A DNA stretch of 64,000 bases from Burkholderiales bacterium (GTDB taxonomy: Bacteria; Pseudomonadota; Gammaproteobacteria; Burkholderiales; Burkholderiaceae_F). This document shows, in pieces, positions 16,498-23,598 of the stretch. Made by a program: the position numbers and the translations under genes. The stretch is from positions 107,172 to 171,171 of the forward strand of contig JADCGS010000006.1 in assembly GCA_020248865.1 (NCBI GenBank), given 5' to 3'. Each line of letters begins with the position of its first letter. The stretch's first letter is position 1. The notes under the pieces were generated by a model. The model made no database searches, was not told the origin of the DNA, and worked only from the letters and a program-made list of their open reading frames with translations.

Positions 16498-17001
16498 ATG
16501 CGTCGTCGATCCTTTCTTCTTCTGCCTCCTGCGCTCGTCGTGCTGCCGGCGCGCGGACAGGAGCTGCGCCTGCCGCCGCTGAACCTTCCGGGCTTGCCGG
16601 CCGCTCCGACGGTGACCGCACCGGCACCCGCGCCTGCCTCCGACGCGTGGCCGCAGGCCGCGTTCGAGGCGGCCACCGTCGATGATGTGCGCGCACGGTT
16701 TGGCATCGGGCAGGCCCAGGCGTCGCCGGACATCCTCCTCGATGCTCCCGAGATCGCCCTGGCGAGCGAGCCCGTCGAGGTGATCGTTGAAGTTCGCCTG
16801 CCGGCGGCCAGGCGAGTGGTGCTGGTGGCCGACCGGCTGCCTAGGCCGCTCCTGTCGGTGATCAGCTGGCCAAGCCCGGCGGGCAACCGGCTGCGGCTGT
16901 GGATCGCGCTGCCGTACACCACTCGCCTGCGGGCCTTCGTACAGACCGACACGTGGCTTATGGCGAGCCGCGAGGTCAAGCTGGCGCTGGAACGGAGCTA
17001 G
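16498..17001 (+). CDS. SoxY-like exported protein lacking the C-terminal cysteine arm
   Basis: A 167-residue exported protein. The N-terminus MRRRSFLLLPPALVV has a twin-arginine-like RRSFL motif and hydrophobic core, as SoxY proteins do. After a Pro/Ala-rich linker, residues about 80-165 resemble the SoxY fold: DILLDAPEIALASEPVEVIVEV, then RPLLSVISWPSPAGNRLRLWIAL, then RAFVQTDTWLMASREVKLALE. The family normally ends in a Gly-Gly-Cys-Gly-Gly arm carrying the sulfur substrate; here the protein stops at LALERS, so the cysteine is missing. The gene lies directly after the terminator of the surface-protein gene and overlaps the convergent TPR-GT41 gene by four bases. Its likely partner is the SoxZ-like protein at 6634. 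A role in thiosulfate oxidation is therefore doubtful. Confidence 0.6.
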   Translation: MRRRSFLLLPPALVVLPARGQELRLPPLNLPGLPAAPTVTAPAPAPASDAWPQAAFEAATVDDVRARFGIGQAQASPDILLDAPEIALASEPVEVIVEVRLPAARRVVLVADRLPRPLLSVISWPSPAGNRLRLWIALPYTTRLRAFVQTDTWLMASREVKLALERS

Positions 17002-18881
17002 TCCAAAGCCTGCAGCCCAAGCGGCGCAGGCGGCAAGCCGGCCAACCGGCGCCGGTGCATGGCGCTGTAACTGGCCTCAAGCTCCCGTGCGAAGCGCGGC
17101 GTGTCGAACAGGGCGCAGCGGCTGCGGGCGGCGCCCAACCGGGCTTTCAGCAAGGCGAGCTGTGCCGGCGATCTGCCAAGCTCGATCGCCAGCCTTTCGT
17201 ACTCCTCTGCTGAGGCAGTCACCAACTCCGGCAAGCCGACCGCGGTCAGCAGGCTGCTGGCCACCCGCGCCGCGAAGGACTGGCCCGCCACGGTGATCAC
17301 CGGAACACCGGTCCACAGTGCGTCGCTGGCGGTGGTGTGGGCGTTGTAGGGCAGCGTGTCCAGCACGAGGTCGGCGCAGGCATGCCGCGCCAGATGTTCT
17401 GCGGGCGACACGCGCTCGGCAAAGACCAGCCGGTGCGGCGAAACGCCGGCCGCCACGGCCTGCTGCCGCAGGTTCTCGCAGGCGCGCGGCGCGCCGGCGA
17501 GCAGCCACAAGATACTGCCCTCGACGGCCCGCAGGATCCGCATCCAGCTCGCAAAGACATCGGGTGTGATCTTGTACGTGTTGTTGAAGCAGCAGAAGAC
17601 TGTGTCGTGGTCCGGCAGACCGCAGCCGGCGCGGCTTGGCACCGGCCCGCTCGGCCGCCGCCGGTCATTGGGCTGGTAGGCCGCAGGCAGCCAGACGACC
17701 CGTTCGTCGAAGTGTGCCGCGTTCTCTGCGGGAATCACCTGGCGATCCGCGATCACGTAGTCCATGAAGGGCGCGCCCGCCGTGCCGGGGTAGCCGAGAA
17801 AGCTTGCCTGCACAGGCGCAGCACGGGCCGCGAAGATTCCGGGCCGGGCGCGGAAGGTCAGCCCGTTGAGGTCGATGGCGATGTCGATCCGCAGCTCGCG
17901 TGCGAGTGCCGCCACCGCGCGGTCGCTCATGCCCCGCACGTCGATGAAGCGGTGGAAGCAGGGCCGCAGCCGGCTGCGCATGGCGTCCTCGCGCGCCGGG
18001 CCAATGGAGAACGCGGTCCACTCATACGCGGTGCGGTCATGCAGCTCGAAGGTCTCGGCCATCAGATAGGCCGTAGCGTGTTGATGGAAGTCTGAGGAGA
18101 AGTAGCCCACGCGGACGCGTGGGTGGCCGTCATGCGGCGGCAGTGGCCCGAGCGAGGCTTCGGGCGGATGCTGCGCCATGTACAGCCGCGCCGCGCGTCG
18201 GTGGTCTTCCGGCGAGTCGACCAGCGCCAGCAGGGGAAACGGCGCTGCCACCGGCTGCCCGGCGCGCAACCGGCCGAGCAGATCGCGCAACTCGGCATCC
18301 ACGCCGTTCCAGTCGCATAGCTGCATGCGCAGGTGCAGGCGCGCGCCGGCACCGAAGGGATGGTCGGGCGCCTGCTGCAGCAGGCTATCGAAGGCTGCAA
18401 TGGCCTCCTCGGCCTGCGACAGCCCCATCAACGCCTTGGCCCGCGCCGCAAGTGCTTCAATATGGTTGGCCCGGATGGCAAGGGCACGATCAAGGCTTGC
18501 GAGGGCAGGCCCGGGCAGTTCGAGTTGCAGCAGCGCCCGCCCGTGGTTGAACCAGGCGTCGGCCAGGGTAGGGTCGAGCGTCAGCGCCCGGTAAAAGCGG
18601 TCCACCGCTTCGGCGCCGCGCCCCAGCGCGAGCAGTGCGTTGCCCCAGTTGTTCAGGATGCCGGCGGCGTGGGGTGCCAGGCCCGCTGCCCGCGCGATCA
18701 GCGGTTCGGCCTCCTCGTGCCGTCCCGACTGGGCCAGCGACACGCCGAGCAGATGGAGCGCGTCGACATGGCCTGGCGCGACGGCAAGGATGTCTCGATA
18801 CGAGGCCTGGGCCGCCAGCAGGTCGCCCTGCTGGTGTTGTTGCAGTGCCTTGGCGAAAAGGGCAGTGGCGGAGTGCGGCAT
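16998..18881 (-). CDS. TPR-containing GT41 glycosyltransferase (O-GlcNAc transferase/SPINDLY-like)
   Basis: A 627-residue protein with the architecture of bacterial GT41 enzymes. Residues about 1-220 are TPR repeats (ASYRDILAVAPGHVDALHLL, GNALLALGRGAEAVDRFYRAL, and more). The catalytic region begins near residue 255 with VRVGYFSSDFHQHATAYLMAE, then IDIAIDLNGLTFRARPGIFA, QASFLGYPGTAGAPFMDYVIAD, CCFNNTYKITPDVFASWMRIL and LDTLPYNAHTTASDALWTGVPVIT, all hallmark segments of this family. Eukaryotic relatives add GlcNAc or fucose to Ser/Thr of proteins. It is convergent with the SoxY-like gene (4-bp overlap) and close to a Ser/Thr-rich secreted protein, which is a plausible but unproven target. Confidence 0.88.
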   Translation of the reverse strand: MPHSATALFAKALQQHQQGDLLAAQASYRDILAVAPGHVDALHLLGVSLAQSGRHEEAEPLIARAAGLAPHAAGILNNWGNALLALGRGAEAVDRFYRALTLDPTLADAWFNHGRALLQLELPGPALASLDRALAIRANHIEALAARAKALMGLSQAEEAIAAFDSLLQQAPDHPFGAGARLHLRMQLCDWNGVDAELRDLLGRLRAGQPVAAPFPLLALVDSPEDHRRAARLYMAQHPPEASLGPLPPHDGHPRVRVGYFSSDFHQHATAYLMAETFELHDRTAYEWTAFSIGPAREDAMRSRLRPCFHRFIDVRGMSDRAVAALARELRIDIAIDLNGLTFRARPGIFAARAAPVQASFLGYPGTAGAPFMDYVIADRQVIPAENAAHFDERVVWLPAAYQPNDRRRPSGPVPSRAGCGLPDHDTVFCCFNNTYKITPDVFASWMRILRAVEGSILWLLAGAPRACENLRQQAVAAGVSPHRLVFAERVSPAEHLARHACADLVLDTLPYNAHTTASDALWTGVPVITVAGQSFAARVASSLLTAVGLPELVTASAEEYERLAIELGRSPAQLALLKARLGAARSRCALFDTPRFARELEASYSAMHRRRLAGLPPAPLGLQALD

Positions 18882-19019
18882 GGCTGGGTCAATCTAATAC
18901 GAAGGCCAGGGCAAAGGGCCGGGCCGGCGAGAGCGGCGGGCCGTCAGCGTGGCTGGCCTACGGCGCGTTAGGGCGAGGCCCTTCCGGCATACTTGCCGCC
19001 GTCCTTCGGCAACCTTCCC

Positions 19020-19118
19020 ATGCTCCTCGGCCAACTCCTCGTCCAGACCGGCCGCATCGCCGATGCGGACCTGGCCAATGCACTGCGCGCGCAGCTCAAG
19101 CCCGGGCTTGGTAATTGA
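19020..19118 (+). pseudogene. truncated copy of the gspE 5' end
   Basis: A 32-codon ORF that duplicates the first 25 codons of gspE. The first 76 bases match 19559-19634 with only two mismatches (offsets 40 and 63), after which similarity fades and the frame stops at TGA 19116-19118. The copy sits upstream of a small inserted module (19115-19543), so the true gspE is now preceded by foreign sequence instead of its original leader. A few residues after the match (LKPGLG) still loosely resemble GspE, so the tail could be degraded paralog rather than random sequence. Confidence 0.8.
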
Positions 19119-19349
19119 AGACGACCGCCTGCTTCGACGCCGTTCGCTCGCGCCCAGACCGCGTTGATCCGCGACGAATAGATCCGGAGGGTCATCGAAT
19201 CTCCAGTCGCAGAGCAAGTCCAGGGCGACGGCCGCATCCGTCGCTGGGGTGTCATCGCCGAAGCTGGCGACCGGGTGCTCAGGGTCGTGTTGCTGACCGA
19301 TGGCGTGACCGTCCACAATGCATTCTTCGACCGGAGGTTCCGGCCATGA
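19115..19349 (+). pseudogene. broken small gene normally paired with DUF2283
   Basis: Remnant of a small protein. Frame 1 from TTG 19115 reads MKTTACFDAVRSRPDR; then a +1 shift into the frame that reads ALIRDE, stop (TAG 19179-19181), IRRVIESP, GDGRIRRWGVIAEAGDRVL and DGVTVHNAFFDRRFRP before TGA 19347-19349. From memory, intact relatives share the pattern MKTTxYF...RPYL..EW...VL..P...E.Q.DGRIR.W...LRVV.L.DG.TVHNAF.D, so the TAG probably replaced a TGG tryptophan codon. One frameshift plus one nonsense codon make it a pseudogene. Its end overlaps the DUF2283 start (ATGA), the usual arrangement of such toxin-antitoxin-like pairs; the functional label is inference. Confidence 0.7.
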
Positions 19350-19543
19350 GAATCCGCTACTTCTCGAGTACCGACACCCTGTTCATCGAGCTGCGCGACC
19401 GGCCCGTGGCCGAGACGCGCGACCCGGGCGAGAACACTGTTCTCGACGTGGACGCTGAAGGCAACATCTGCGCCATCACGATCGAGCACGCGTCCGAGCG
19501 GGCAGACATTCCCCGCTTCTCTTACGAGCAAGTGACGGCCTGA
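19346..19543 (+). CDS. DUF2283 family protein
   Basis: A 65-residue protein of the DUF2283 family: MRIRYFSSTDTLFIELRDRP, then ETRDPGENTVLDVDAEGNI and ITIEHASERADIP. The ATG at 19346 overlaps the stop of the broken upstream partner and has a GGAGG at 19334-19338. DUF2283 proteins are small beta-rich proteins of unknown function, frequently encoded after a small partner gene and carried on mobile or accessory segments. Here the partner is disrupted, so this may be an orphan antitoxin-like protein. It lies 15 bases before gspE and is probably co-transcribed with it. Confidence 0.8.
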   Translation: MRIRYFSSTDTLFIELRDRPVAETRDPGENTVLDVDAEGNICAITIEHASERADIPRFSYEQVTA

Positions 19544-19558
19544 CCGATCTGACCGAAC

Positions 19559-21256
19559 ATGCTCCTCGGCCAACTCCTCGTCCAGACCGGCCGCATCACC
19601 GATGCGGACCTGGCCAATGCGCTGCGCGCGCAGCCCACGCTGGGGCTGCGGCTGGGCGAGATCCTGATGCGGCTGGGTGCCATTTCCGAGGAAAGCCTGT
19701 ACGAGGGGCTGGCGCAGCAGCTCGGGCTGCCGCTGGCCGGCAGCGATGTGCTGATGGGGCAGGTCGATGCGATTGCCGAGGCCATCGCCGCTTCGGGCGC
19801 GCCGCAGGCGTGGTTTGCGCATCGGCGCCTGGCCCTGTGGCGCAACGCTGCTGCGGGTGACGGACTCAACGTCGCGCTGGCCGACCCGCTCGACGCCCCC
19901 ACCGTGGAGCACGTCAACACCCAGCTCGCCGGCGGGCAGGCGCTGTACTGGCACCTGGCGCGGCCCTCCGACCTGGAGCGGCTGTTCGACACGCTCACCC
20001 GCTCGCGCGCGCAGACCTGGGAGGTCTCGGGCGACGAGCTGGCGCGCCTGCGCGAGCTGGCGCAGGAGGCGCCGGTCATCGAGCTGGTGCAGTCGATCTT
20101 CACCGCAGCGGTGACGCGTGGCGCCAGCGACATTCACGTCGAGCCGCAGGCCTACGGCTTTGCGGTGCGCCTGCGCATCGACGGCGTGCTGCAGACGCTG
20201 GAGACCTACCCGCGCGAGCGCTTCGACGCGCTGGTGTGCCGCGTCAAGCTCATCTCCGCGCTCGACATTGCCGAGCGGCGGGTGCCGCAGGACGGGCGCA
20301 TCACCCTGCGCGCCGGCGGCAAGGAGATGGACGTGCGCGTCTCGGTCATCCCGGGCGTACATGGCGAGTCGATCGTCGCGCGCCTGCTGCCCAAGACGCG
20401 CTCGGACCTGGACCTGGGCTCGCTCGGCATGCTGGAGGACCAGCGCGAGCGCTTTGCAAACTGGATCCACGACCCCAACGGCATCGTGCTGGTGACCGGG
20501 CCCACCGGCTCGGGCAAGAGCACCTCCCTCTACACGGCGCTGGGGCTCGCCAACGACGGCCAGCGCAAGATCATCACGGTGGAAGACCCGGTCGAGTACC
20601 AGGTGGCGGGCATCACGCAGATCCAGGTGCACGCCGAGATCGGCTACACCTTTGCGCGGGCCCTGCGCTCCATCCTGCGCCACGACCCGGACATCATCAT
20701 GGTGGGCGAGATCCGCGACCGCGAGACCGCGGAGATCGCGGTGCAATCGGCGCTCACCGGCCACATGGTGTTCTCCACGCTGCACACCAACGACGCAGTG
20801 GGCGCCTTCACCCGGCTGGTGGACATGGGGGTGGAGCCGTTCCTTGTGGCCTCGGCCCTGCGTGGGGTGATTGCGCAGCGGCTGGTGCGGCGGGTGTGCG
20901 AGCACTGCGCGCAGCCACAGGCGCCGGACCCTTTGCACCAGGCCATCGTGCGCGAGGTGGAGTCGCGTTTTCCGTCGCAAGAGCCGGCGCGCTGGCGCTC
21001 CGCGGTCGGCTGCAGCCACTGCAACCACACCGGCTACAAGGGCCGCCTGGGCATCTACGAGATGGTGCCGGTCACGCCGGCGCTGCAGGCCGCCATCAAC
21101 GCCAACGCCACCGCCGAGCAGCTGCTCAAGGTGGCCGCCGCCACGCCGGGCTTCCGCACGCTGCGTGACGATGGCCTGCTCAAGGCGAGGCTGGGCCACA
21201 GCACGATCGACGAGGTGCTGCGCGTGACCGGCCTGCCCGAGGACGCGCTGGCGTGA
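19559..21256 (+). CDS. gspE: type II secretion ATPase GspE
   Basis: GspE is the cytoplasmic ATPase that powers the type II secretion pseudopilus. The 565-residue protein has the N1E-type domain at the start (LGQLLVQTGRITDADLANAL), a linker, then the catalytic domain. Walker A GPTGSGKST lies near residue 314, the Asp box and Walker B (DPDIIMVGEIRDRETAEIAVQSALTG) near 380-400, the His box HMVFSTLHTNDA follows, and a tetracysteine zinc-binding region (CEHC ... CSHC) lies near 445-490. Start ATG 19559 is the second copy of a duplicated 5' end (see 19020). The stop overlaps gspF (TGATG). First gene of the gsp operon; its original promoter region is uncertain because of the duplication. Confidence 0.95.
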   Translation: MLLGQLLVQTGRITDADLANALRAQPTLGLRLGEILMRLGAISEESLYEGLAQQLGLPLAGSDVLMGQVDAIAEAIAASGAPQAWFAHRRLALWRNAAAGDGLNVALADPLDAPTVEHVNTQLAGGQALYWHLARPSDLERLFDTLTRSRAQTWEVSGDELARLRELAQEAPVIELVQSIFTAAVTRGASDIHVEPQAYGFAVRLRIDGVLQTLETYPRERFDALVCRVKLISALDIAERRVPQDGRITLRAGGKEMDVRVSVIPGVHGESIVARLLPKTRSDLDLGSLGMLEDQRERFANWIHDPNGIVLVTGPTGSGKSTSLYTALGLANDGQRKIITVEDPVEYQVAGITQIQVHAEIGYTFARALRSILRHDPDIIMVGEIRDRETAEIAVQSALTGHMVFSTLHTNDAVGAFTRLVDMGVEPFLVASALRGVIAQRLVRRVCEHCAQPQAPDPLHQAIVREVESRFPSQEPARWRSAVGCSHCNHTGYKGRLGIYEMVPVTPALQAAINANATAEQLLKVAAATPGFRTLRDDGLLKARLGHSTIDEVLRVTGLPEDALA

Positions 21257-22458
21257 TGTTCACCTACGAGGCGGTGGACCGCGCCGGCGCCACGGTGCGC
21301 GGCGAGGTGCTGGCCGCCAGCGAGGACGAGGCGCTGCGCCAGTTGCAGAGCCGCGAGCTGATGCCGGTGCGGCTGGCGCCGCGCGCGGCCGCCGCGGCGG
21401 CTAGCGTGCGTAACCGCGCCAGGGCGCCGGATGCCACCCAGGCCGCGCTGCTCGTGCGCGAATTGGCTACCCTGCTCGGCGGTGGCGTGCCGCTGGCCGA
21501 GGCCATCGAGGGTCTCGCGCACGCGCATCGCGACGACGGCGCCGGCCCGCCGCTGGAGCGCATGAACAGCGCGCTGCGCGGCGGCACCGCCTTCGCGGCG
21601 GCGCTGCGTGACAGCGGCCTGCCGCTGCCCGGCTACGTGGTGCAGCTCGCAGAGGCCGGCGAGCTGACCGGCCGCCTGGCGCAGTCGCTCACCCGCGCCG
21701 CGGACCAGATGGACTACGAGGCCGGCGTGCGCGCCGATATGAAAAGCGCGCTCATCTACCCGGTGATCCTGGTGGCAAGCGGCATCGTCGCCACGCTGAC
21801 GGTATTCCTGTTCGTGGTGCCGAAGTTCGCCACCCTCATCAAGAACCCACGCGCCAACATTCCGGACTTTTCGCGCTGGGTGATCGAGACCGGGGTGTTC
21901 CTGCGCGATCACCAGATGTGGCTGGGCCTGGGCGGGGCGGCGCTGGTGGCCGCGGCGGTGGTCCTGCTCGGCACCGCCGAGAACCGGCGCCGCCTGGCCG
22001 ATGCCGCGCTGGGCCTGCCGCTCATCGGCACCTGGCTGCGCGAAGTGGACACGGCGCGCTGGACCAGCATGCTCGCCACGCTGCTGGAGGCGCGCGTGCC
22101 GCTGATCCGTGCGCTTGAGCTGGCGCGCGGCACCGCGCAACTGTCGGGCACGCGTAACGCGCTGGCGCTGGCGGCCGACGACGTGAAGGGCGGGCAGCGC
22201 CTGGCCGACGCGCTGGAGTCGCACGGCGCCATGACCACGCTGGGCGCCAGCACGGTGCGCGTGGGCGAGCGTTCCGGCGAGCTGGCGCGCATGCTGCAGA
22301 CCGTGGCCACCATCCACCAGAACCAGGGCCGTCTGCGGATGAAGCGCTTCCTCGCGGTGCTGGAGCCGGCGGCCATCCTCGTCATCGGCGGGGTGGTGGC
22401 TATGATCATGGTTTCAATCGTGCTGGCCATCACCAGCCTGAGCAATCTGACGCTATGA
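21256..22458 (+). CDS. gspF: type II secretion inner-membrane protein GspF
   Basis: GspF is the polytopic inner-membrane platform protein that contacts GspE and GspL. The 400-residue protein begins MFTYEAVDRAGATVRGEV, the family signature. It has two repeated GspF domains (about 65-190 and 265-390) with LVRELATLLGGGVPLAEAIEG and MLATLLEARVPLIRALELA, and three hydrophobic helices near 165-190, 210-235 and 370-395. GERSGELARML is the conserved GE motif of the second domain. ATG 21256 shares a base with the gspE stop; the stop codon overlaps the gspG open frame (ATGA). Length and order match a classical gsp operon. Confidence 0.95.
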   Translation: MFTYEAVDRAGATVRGEVLAASEDEALRQLQSRELMPVRLAPRAAAAAASVRNRARAPDATQAALLVRELATLLGGGVPLAEAIEGLAHAHRDDGAGPPLERMNSALRGGTAFAAALRDSGLPLPGYVVQLAEAGELTGRLAQSLTRAADQMDYEAGVRADMKSALIYPVILVASGIVATLTVFLFVVPKFATLIKNPRANIPDFSRWVIETGVFLRDHQMWLGLGGAALVAAAVVLLGTAENRRRLADAALGLPLIGTWLREVDTARWTSMLATLLEARVPLIRALELARGTAQLSGTRNALALAADDVKGGQRLADALESHGAMTTLGASTVRVGERSGELARMLQTVATIHQNQGRLRMKRFLAVLEPAAILVIGGVVAMIMVSIVLAITSLSNLTL

Positions 22459-23036
22459 AGTGCTTCCAGTCGGCCAGGGGTGGGTGTCATTCCCGCGTAA
22501 GCGGGAATCCAGCAGTGTTCGCAGCGCCTCAGGTGATCCCCGCGTCCGCGGGGATGACACGGCACGTTGTGGCAACGCCAGGGTGGCATTCCCGCGCAAG
22601 CGGGAATCCTCTTCGACGCATGCCCGGCTTCACGCTGCTCGAAATGCTGGTGGTGCTGCTGATCATCGGCCTGCTGGTGGGCCTGGTCGGCCCGCGCCTC
22701 TTTGGCCGGGTGGAGACCTCCAAGATCCAGGCGGCCGAGGCGCAGATCAAGATGATGCGCAGCGCGATCGAAACCTACCGGCTCGACGTCGGCACCCTGC
22801 CCACCACGCAGGAAGGGCTGGAGGCGCTGATCAAGGCGCCTAACGACCAGGCCAGGGCGCGCTGGAAAGGTCCGTACCTCGACGACGCGGTGCCGGCCGA
22901 TCCCTGGGGCAACAAGTACCAGTACGCGGTGCCCGGCGGCGATGGACGTCCCTATGCGGTGTATTCGATGGGTGCCGACGGCAAGCGCGGCGGCGAGGGC
23001 CCCGACGCCGACATCGGCCTGCTGCCCGCGCAGTAG
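22455..23036 (+). CDS. gspG: major pseudopilin GspG with repeat-derived leader extension
   Basis: GspG is the major pseudopilin, cleaved by prepilin peptidase at G|FTLLEM. The mature part starts with FTLLEMLVVLLIIGLL and ends with the calcium-binding pseudopilin core (PADPWGNKYQYAVPG, GADGKRGGEGPDADI). The start ATG 22455 overlaps the gspF stop (ATGA) as elsewhere in this operon. About 52 codons between this start and the leader RRMPG are derived from three copies of a dispersed palindromic repeat (HSRVSGNP and ASAGMT peptides), all in frame with no stop. An alternative start is ATG 22620, giving 138 residues but a very short leader (MPG); ATG 22553 is also possible. Which start is used decides whether the repeats are translated. 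Confidence 0.88.
   Translation: MKCFQSARGGCHSRVSGNPAVFAAPQVIPASAGMTRHVVATPGWHSRASGNPLRRMPGFTLLEMLVVLLIIGLLVGLVGPRLFGRVETSKIQAAEAQIKMMRSAIETYRLDVGTLPTTQEGLEALIKAPNDQARARWKGPYLDDAVPADPWGNKYQYAVPGGDGRPYAVYSMGADGKRGGEGPDADIGLLPAQ
22486..22510. repeat. dRS3-like palindromic repeat, copy 1
   Basis: GTCATTCCCGCGTAAGCGGG followed by AATCC. It contains ATTCCC-N8-GGGAAT, the pattern of Neisseria-type dRS3 repeats and of many betaproteobacterial dispersed repeats. It lies in the open frame of gspG and is read as HSRVSGNP. Confidence 0.85.
22535..22558. repeat. dRS3-like palindromic repeat, copy 2 (inverted)
   Basis: GATCCCCGCGTCCGCGGGGA then TGAC: the same element in the opposite orientation with a CCCC/GGGG core. 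It is read in frame as IPASAGMT in the gspG leader. Confidence 0.8.
22588..22609. repeat. dRS3-like palindromic repeat, copy 3
   Basis: ATTCCCGCGCAAGCGGGAAT, then CC and CTTCGACGCAT. It is read as HSRASGNP just before the GspG prepilin leader. The flank CCTCTTCGACGCAT is nearly identical to the flank of the copy in gspH (CCCCTTCGGCGCAT). Confidence 0.85.
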
Positions 23037-23139
23037 CGCGCCGCGTGGGGCTTGCGCCCGCTGCTGCGCCCGGCGTGCGGCGGCGGCTTCGCTCCGGGCG
23101 CTGGCCGTGCGAGCGCGCCGGACGCGTGACCTGCGTTCC

Positions 23140-23598
23140 ATGGGCGCGCTACGAACGCCGGTTGTGAGTCATCCCCGCGCAAGCGGGGATCCCCTTCGGC
23201 GCATCAACCTTTCGCGCGGCTTCACCCTGCTCGAACTCGTGGTCGTGCTGGCCATCATCGGCCTGCTCACCGCGCTCGCCGCGCCGCGGTTGTATCGCGC
23301 ATGGGAGTCGGTGACCGAGCAGACCCAGCGCAACGGGGTCTTCGCCCAGGTGGCGCTGCTGTCGCAGCGGGCCAACGCGCTCGGCGCTGCCTTCACGCTG
23401 AGCGCCGAGACGGTGGCACAGCCGCTGCCCGACGGCCGCCCGATCGTCGAACTGCCCCCCGGCTGGCGCTTGAGCACCGCGGAACCGATCCGCTTCAACA
23501 TCATCGGCGTGTGCTCGGGCGGCGCGCTGCGGCTCGATGCGCCCGATGGCACGCGCTACGACTTCACGCTGGAGGCACCGGGGTGCGCACTGCGGTGA
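23140..23598 (+). CDS. gspH: type II secretion minor pseudopilin GspH
   Basis: GspH is a minor pseudopilin of the secretion tip. The cleavage site and helix read RGFTLLELVVVLAIIGLLTALAAPRLY; the globular part has ELPPGWRLSTAEPIRF and ends FTLEAPGCALR with a cysteine pair (VCSGG ... GCA). Between the nearest possible starts (ATG 23140 or GTG 23164) and RGFTLLE there is no other start codon, because the codons are ATC AAC CTT TCG CGC. The dispersed repeat at 23168-23192 (read as SHPRASGDP) must therefore be translated, making it a real part of the leader peptide. Mature length is about 130 residues, normal for GspH. The stop overlaps gspI (GTGA). Confidence 0.85.
   Translation: MGALRTPVVSHPRASGDPLRRINLSRGFTLLELVVVLAIIGLLTALAAPRLYRAWESVTEQTQRNGVFAQVALLSQRANALGAAFTLSAETVAQPLPDGRPIVELPPGWRLSTAEPIRFNIIGVCSGGALRLDAPDGTRYDFTLEAPGCALR
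23168..23192. repeat. dRS3-like palindromic repeat, copy 4, inside gspH leader
   Basis: GTCATCCCCGCGCAAGCGGG then GATCC. Same family as copies 1-3, with CCCC/GGGG core. Its downstream flank CCTTCGGCGCAT parallels the gspG copy, indicating either duplication of a leader module or a conserved extended repeat. Confidence 0.85.

Noticed and set aside
18968..21199. 743-codon minus-strand open frame opposite gspE
   Set aside because: It crosses the pseudogene region and gspE in antisense and has no motif; GspE motifs on the plus strand are complete.
22486..22609. Repeats in gspG considered as a CRISPR or IS ends
   Set aside because: Copies are in mixed orientation, of different cores and spacing, and no transposase is present; they fit dispersed palindromic repeats.
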